Under the pieces are notes generated by a model. It was not told where the DNA came from and made no database searches. It was given only the letters and a program-made list of their open reading frames with translations. From positions 124,001-188,000 of the forward strand of contig NZ_FOQO01000012.1 of assembly GCF_900113765.1 (NCBI RefSeq): a stretch of DNA of 64,000 nucleotides. The letters are read 5' to 3'. The stretch's first letter is position 1. Each line of letters opens with the position of its first letter. The position numbers and the translations under genes were made by a program. This stretch comes from Parapedobacter indicus (GTDB taxonomy: Bacteria > Bacteroidota > Bacteroidia > Sphingobacteriales > Sphingobacteriaceae). Below are positions 62,276-64,000 of this stretch, in pieces.

Positions 62276-63274
62276 TTATTGTTTTCCATTCCGGTAAACT
62301 TCGCCGGGTGTTTTTCCATAATATCGCTTAAACGCCCGCTCGAACGTACGGAAATGTTCATAGCCGAGTTGGTAAGCTACGGGCGTAGGCGGTAGGCCTT
62401 CCATAGCCAGCAGCCGTTCCGCTTCGACCATCCGGATGCGATAGATGTATTGGGACGGCGTGTCGCTCAGTACACGTTTGAAATGCCGGATGAGTGTTTT
62501 TTCGGTGTACCCAAATTGTTCCGCCAGATCGGCAAGCGTAGGCACGTTGCCTTTGATAACCTCCCGCTGCAAGTACCGGCTAATTTCTGCAACGTTTTCT
62601 TCTGGCGTGTCGATAGAAGGATCTTTCTCCGTTGAACTGATTTCGGCCAGGTAAAGGTAAAAAAGGTCAGCCAGATAATCGTAAAGGGTTACATCCTGCC
62701 GAAAACCTGGAGTACCCGTGATCTGCTGTAAGCGGAATAAACAGCGGAGATGCCGGATGTGAATGGGCTGTGGCTCGCCGGTAACGAAGCCCGTCTCCGG
62801 GCCAGATAATAGATGTTGGATGGGCGCAAAACCTGTATCTGCATATCGTTTTACCCAGTTTAGCTGGGCGGCTAGCAGCAACAGCCGATGCCTGCCCGGA
62901 GATACAGTGATTATGTAGTCGCCCGTACCGGCAAACAACGGCGCATACTGTCCTTCTTTTAGGGAGAGGTATCGCGTAGGCGGACCATCGCCATCGGGAG
63001 CAATCCGCAATGCGCCTTCCAACTGGTAGAGCCAAAGTAAATCGGGGTGGACGGCTTTGGCAGATAGCGCCAATCTGATATCGGTGTCAATTTCAACCAA
63101 CGCAGCATACGCGTGCTTTCCATTGTGATATTGTTCGGCCATCCAGAATTCAGGATGTTGCCAACTCGCCCTTTCGGCATGGTGCAGGCGGTAGCGCACA
63201 CCGAAAGGAAGTCTGCCGCGGTTTGGCAGCGTGAAATAACGCGGATAAAGGTCAAACGTTATCGATTTAATCAT
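62276..63274 (-). CDS. AraC-family transcriptional regulator
   Basis: A 332-residue regulator. The N-terminal two thirds form a cupin-like ligand-binding domain, and the C-terminal 100 residues contain two helix-turn-helix motifs (PTLADLAEQFGYTEKTLIRH and PVAYQLGYEHFRTFERAFKR), ending in YGKTPGEVYRN. The effector is unknown. It may act on the gene it is co-transcribed with, or on the divergent side, where GCGTRAC motifs cluster. Confidence 0.92.
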   Translation of the reverse strand: MIKSITFDLYPRYFTLPNRGRLPFGVRYRLHHAERASWQHPEFWMAEQYHNGKHAYAALVEIDTDIRLALSAKAVHPDLLWLYQLEGALRIAPDGDGPPTRYLSLKEGQYAPLFAGTGDYIITVSPGRHRLLLLAAQLNWVKRYADTGFAPIQHLLSGPETGFVTGEPQPIHIRHLRCLFRLQQITGTPGFRQDVTLYDYLADLFYLYLAEISSTEKDPSIDTPEENVAEISRYLQREVIKGNVPTLADLAEQFGYTEKTLIRHFKRVLSDTPSQYIYRIRMVEAERLLAMEGLPPTPVAYQLGYEHFRTFERAFKRYYGKTPGEVYRNGKQ

Positions 63275-63334
63275 GGTTTGGAGTGTGTCTGTGCCGTTAA
63301 ATTAGTAATGCAGGATACATCCGTCAAGTGACAG

Positions 63335-63595
63335 GCGTGACGTACAATGCCTAGGGTAAGGGAGAAGAAACATTGTTTAATGCGGAGAAAACCCTAAGCC
63401 GCATAACATCTTCGGTAAAAAAATTAGGGATAGGCAGGGTGTATCCGGTTTCTAAAAACGGGTGGTTCCGTTGGCCAATTTATCGGATTTTTTGCGACGT
63501 AAATTGCCGGATTGGGCATAACACGCGTGACAATAGCAGCTAGCCATATACGTTCGGTCGGCAGGCGTAACAGTATGAGGCGTAACATACGTGAC
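63335..63595 (+). repeat. Cluster of GCGTRAC motifs
   Basis: GCGTGAC occurs at 63335-63341 and 63525-63531, GCGTAAC at 63565-63571 and 63580-63586, and ACGTGAC at 63589-63595. Three of them fall within 31 bases. They lie upstream of the AraC gene and of the small ORF at 63795. No gene was found in 63275-63670. Confidence 0.5.
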
Positions 63596-63794
63596 ATATT
63601 ACAGAAGTGAATAGTGGGGCAAATTTTCTCTTTTCCGGGTGTTCGTCAGTTAGTTTAGGGGTTTCATCAGATGGAATTTTCAACCCGGAAAACTGTTGCC
63701 ATCTTCGTTCTGTCGACAGCTTCTTCCATCGGCCAATGGAAGCAGGACGAAGCCGAGCCTGTAAGGAAATATAGACGGCAAGATAAATCTAGTA

Positions 63795-63941
63795 ATGAAA
63801 AGAAGAACAATGGAAACGTTATTCAATGCTGATTTGCTGAACAATCTGGAACAACTGGTGACTAATCCCATCCCGCTTGACCAATTGCTTGATTCGGTTC
63901 AACTGGACGACCTTTGGCGGTGCGATGAGTTCATTTTCTGA
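63795..63941 (+). CDS. Small acidic leucine-rich protein, 48 residues
   Basis: From ATG 63795 the frame encodes MKRRTMETLFNADLLNNLEQ, a middle with PIPLDQLLDSVQLDD and the tail LWRCDEFIF. A second ATG at 63810 would give 43 residues. It has one cysteine and no membrane helix. An intrinsic terminator follows 9 bases after the stop, which supports a real unit. An overlapping frame at 63671-63832 (53 codons) is less convincing. Function is unknown; a precursor peptide or a small regulator is possible. Confidence 0.45.
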   Translation: MKRRTMETLFNADLLNNLEQLVTNPIPLDQLLDSVQLDDLWRCDEFIF

Positions 63942-63950
63942 CGTTGATCG

Positions 63951-63973
63951 AGGGGCCACATGGCCCCTTCTTT
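63951..63973 (+). terminator. Intrinsic terminator after the 48-residue ORF
   Basis: AGGGGCCA (63951-63958) pairs with TGGCCCCT (63961-63968) as a tight GC stem, and TTCTTT follows. It ends the short transcription unit containing the 48-codon ORF. Confidence 0.8.
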
Positions 63974-64000
63974 GAAAATACCTTACCTGATTTGAAGACC

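Noticed and set aside
63671..63832. 53-codon frame beginning MEFSTRKTVAIF
   Set aside because: It overlaps the 48-codon ORF in another frame, has no ribosome site and ends inside that ORF, while the terminator fits the 48-codon unit.

Overview
The window comes from a member of the Bacteroidota, most probably a Sphingobacteriaceae-type bacterium. Two SusC/SusD pairs, an ECF sigma/FecR pair feeding a SusC with an STN domain, promoters of the TTTG-N19/20-TAnnTTTG type, weak Shine-Dalgarno sites and a DUF4374 xenosiderophore locus all point there. No rRNA, tRNA, CRISPR array or complete insertion sequence was seen. Assignments rest on motifs read by eye; no database search was run.

Layout. 1-2.9 kb: the 3' part of an ABC exporter and a convergent AsmA-like protein. 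2.9-5.0 kb: a decayed toxin-antitoxin pair, GC-rich interspersed repeats, a DUF4143 ATPase and an Rrf2 regulator. 5.0-31.3 kb: a polysaccharide locus of the Wzx/Wzy type. It holds a winged-helix regulator, an export channel with six SLBB-like motifs, a Wzz protein, a complete Wbp-like route to a UDP-2,3-diacetamido-mannuronic acid sugar (wbpA, wbpE, wbpD, wbpB, and wbpI further on), a second amino-sugar module, a flippase, a polymerase, five glycosyltransferases, a reverse-strand Tat-exported beta-helix protein, and at the far end a sugar reductase/epimerase, the initiating phosphoglycosyltransferase and a cupin sugar epimerase. An L-2-hydroxyglutarate oxidase sits between wbpA and wbpE and probably regenerates the 2-oxoglutarate used by WbpB. 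From about 14.66 kb the DNA looks clearly more AT-rich and uses GTG and TTG starts, as expected of an exchangeable serotype-like core.

31.6-44.2 kb: a nutrient-uptake locus with ECF sigma, FecR, a creatinase-like protein that has lost its metal ligands, a phosphotriesterase-family hydrolase, a RhaT-like symporter, SusC, SusD and a Tat-exported barrel-like enzyme. Three perfect hairpins precede susC. 44.3-50.7 kb: a candidate small RNA with its own promoter and terminator, then an iron/xenosiderophore locus resembling XusABC with two extra small membrane proteins.

50.7-54.4 kb: a patch in which a PD-(D/E)XK (Rpn-type) nuclease tail and a convergent XRE-like regulator occur three times in different states of decay. 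54.4-61.4 kb: a poorly explained 0.7-kb stretch with a hairpin over a small ORF start, then TlpA-like protein, SusC, SusD and a DUF6520-like secreted protein. 61.7-64.0 kb: an unknown protein, an AraC regulator, a cluster of GCGTRAC motifs and a 48-codon ORF with its own terminator.
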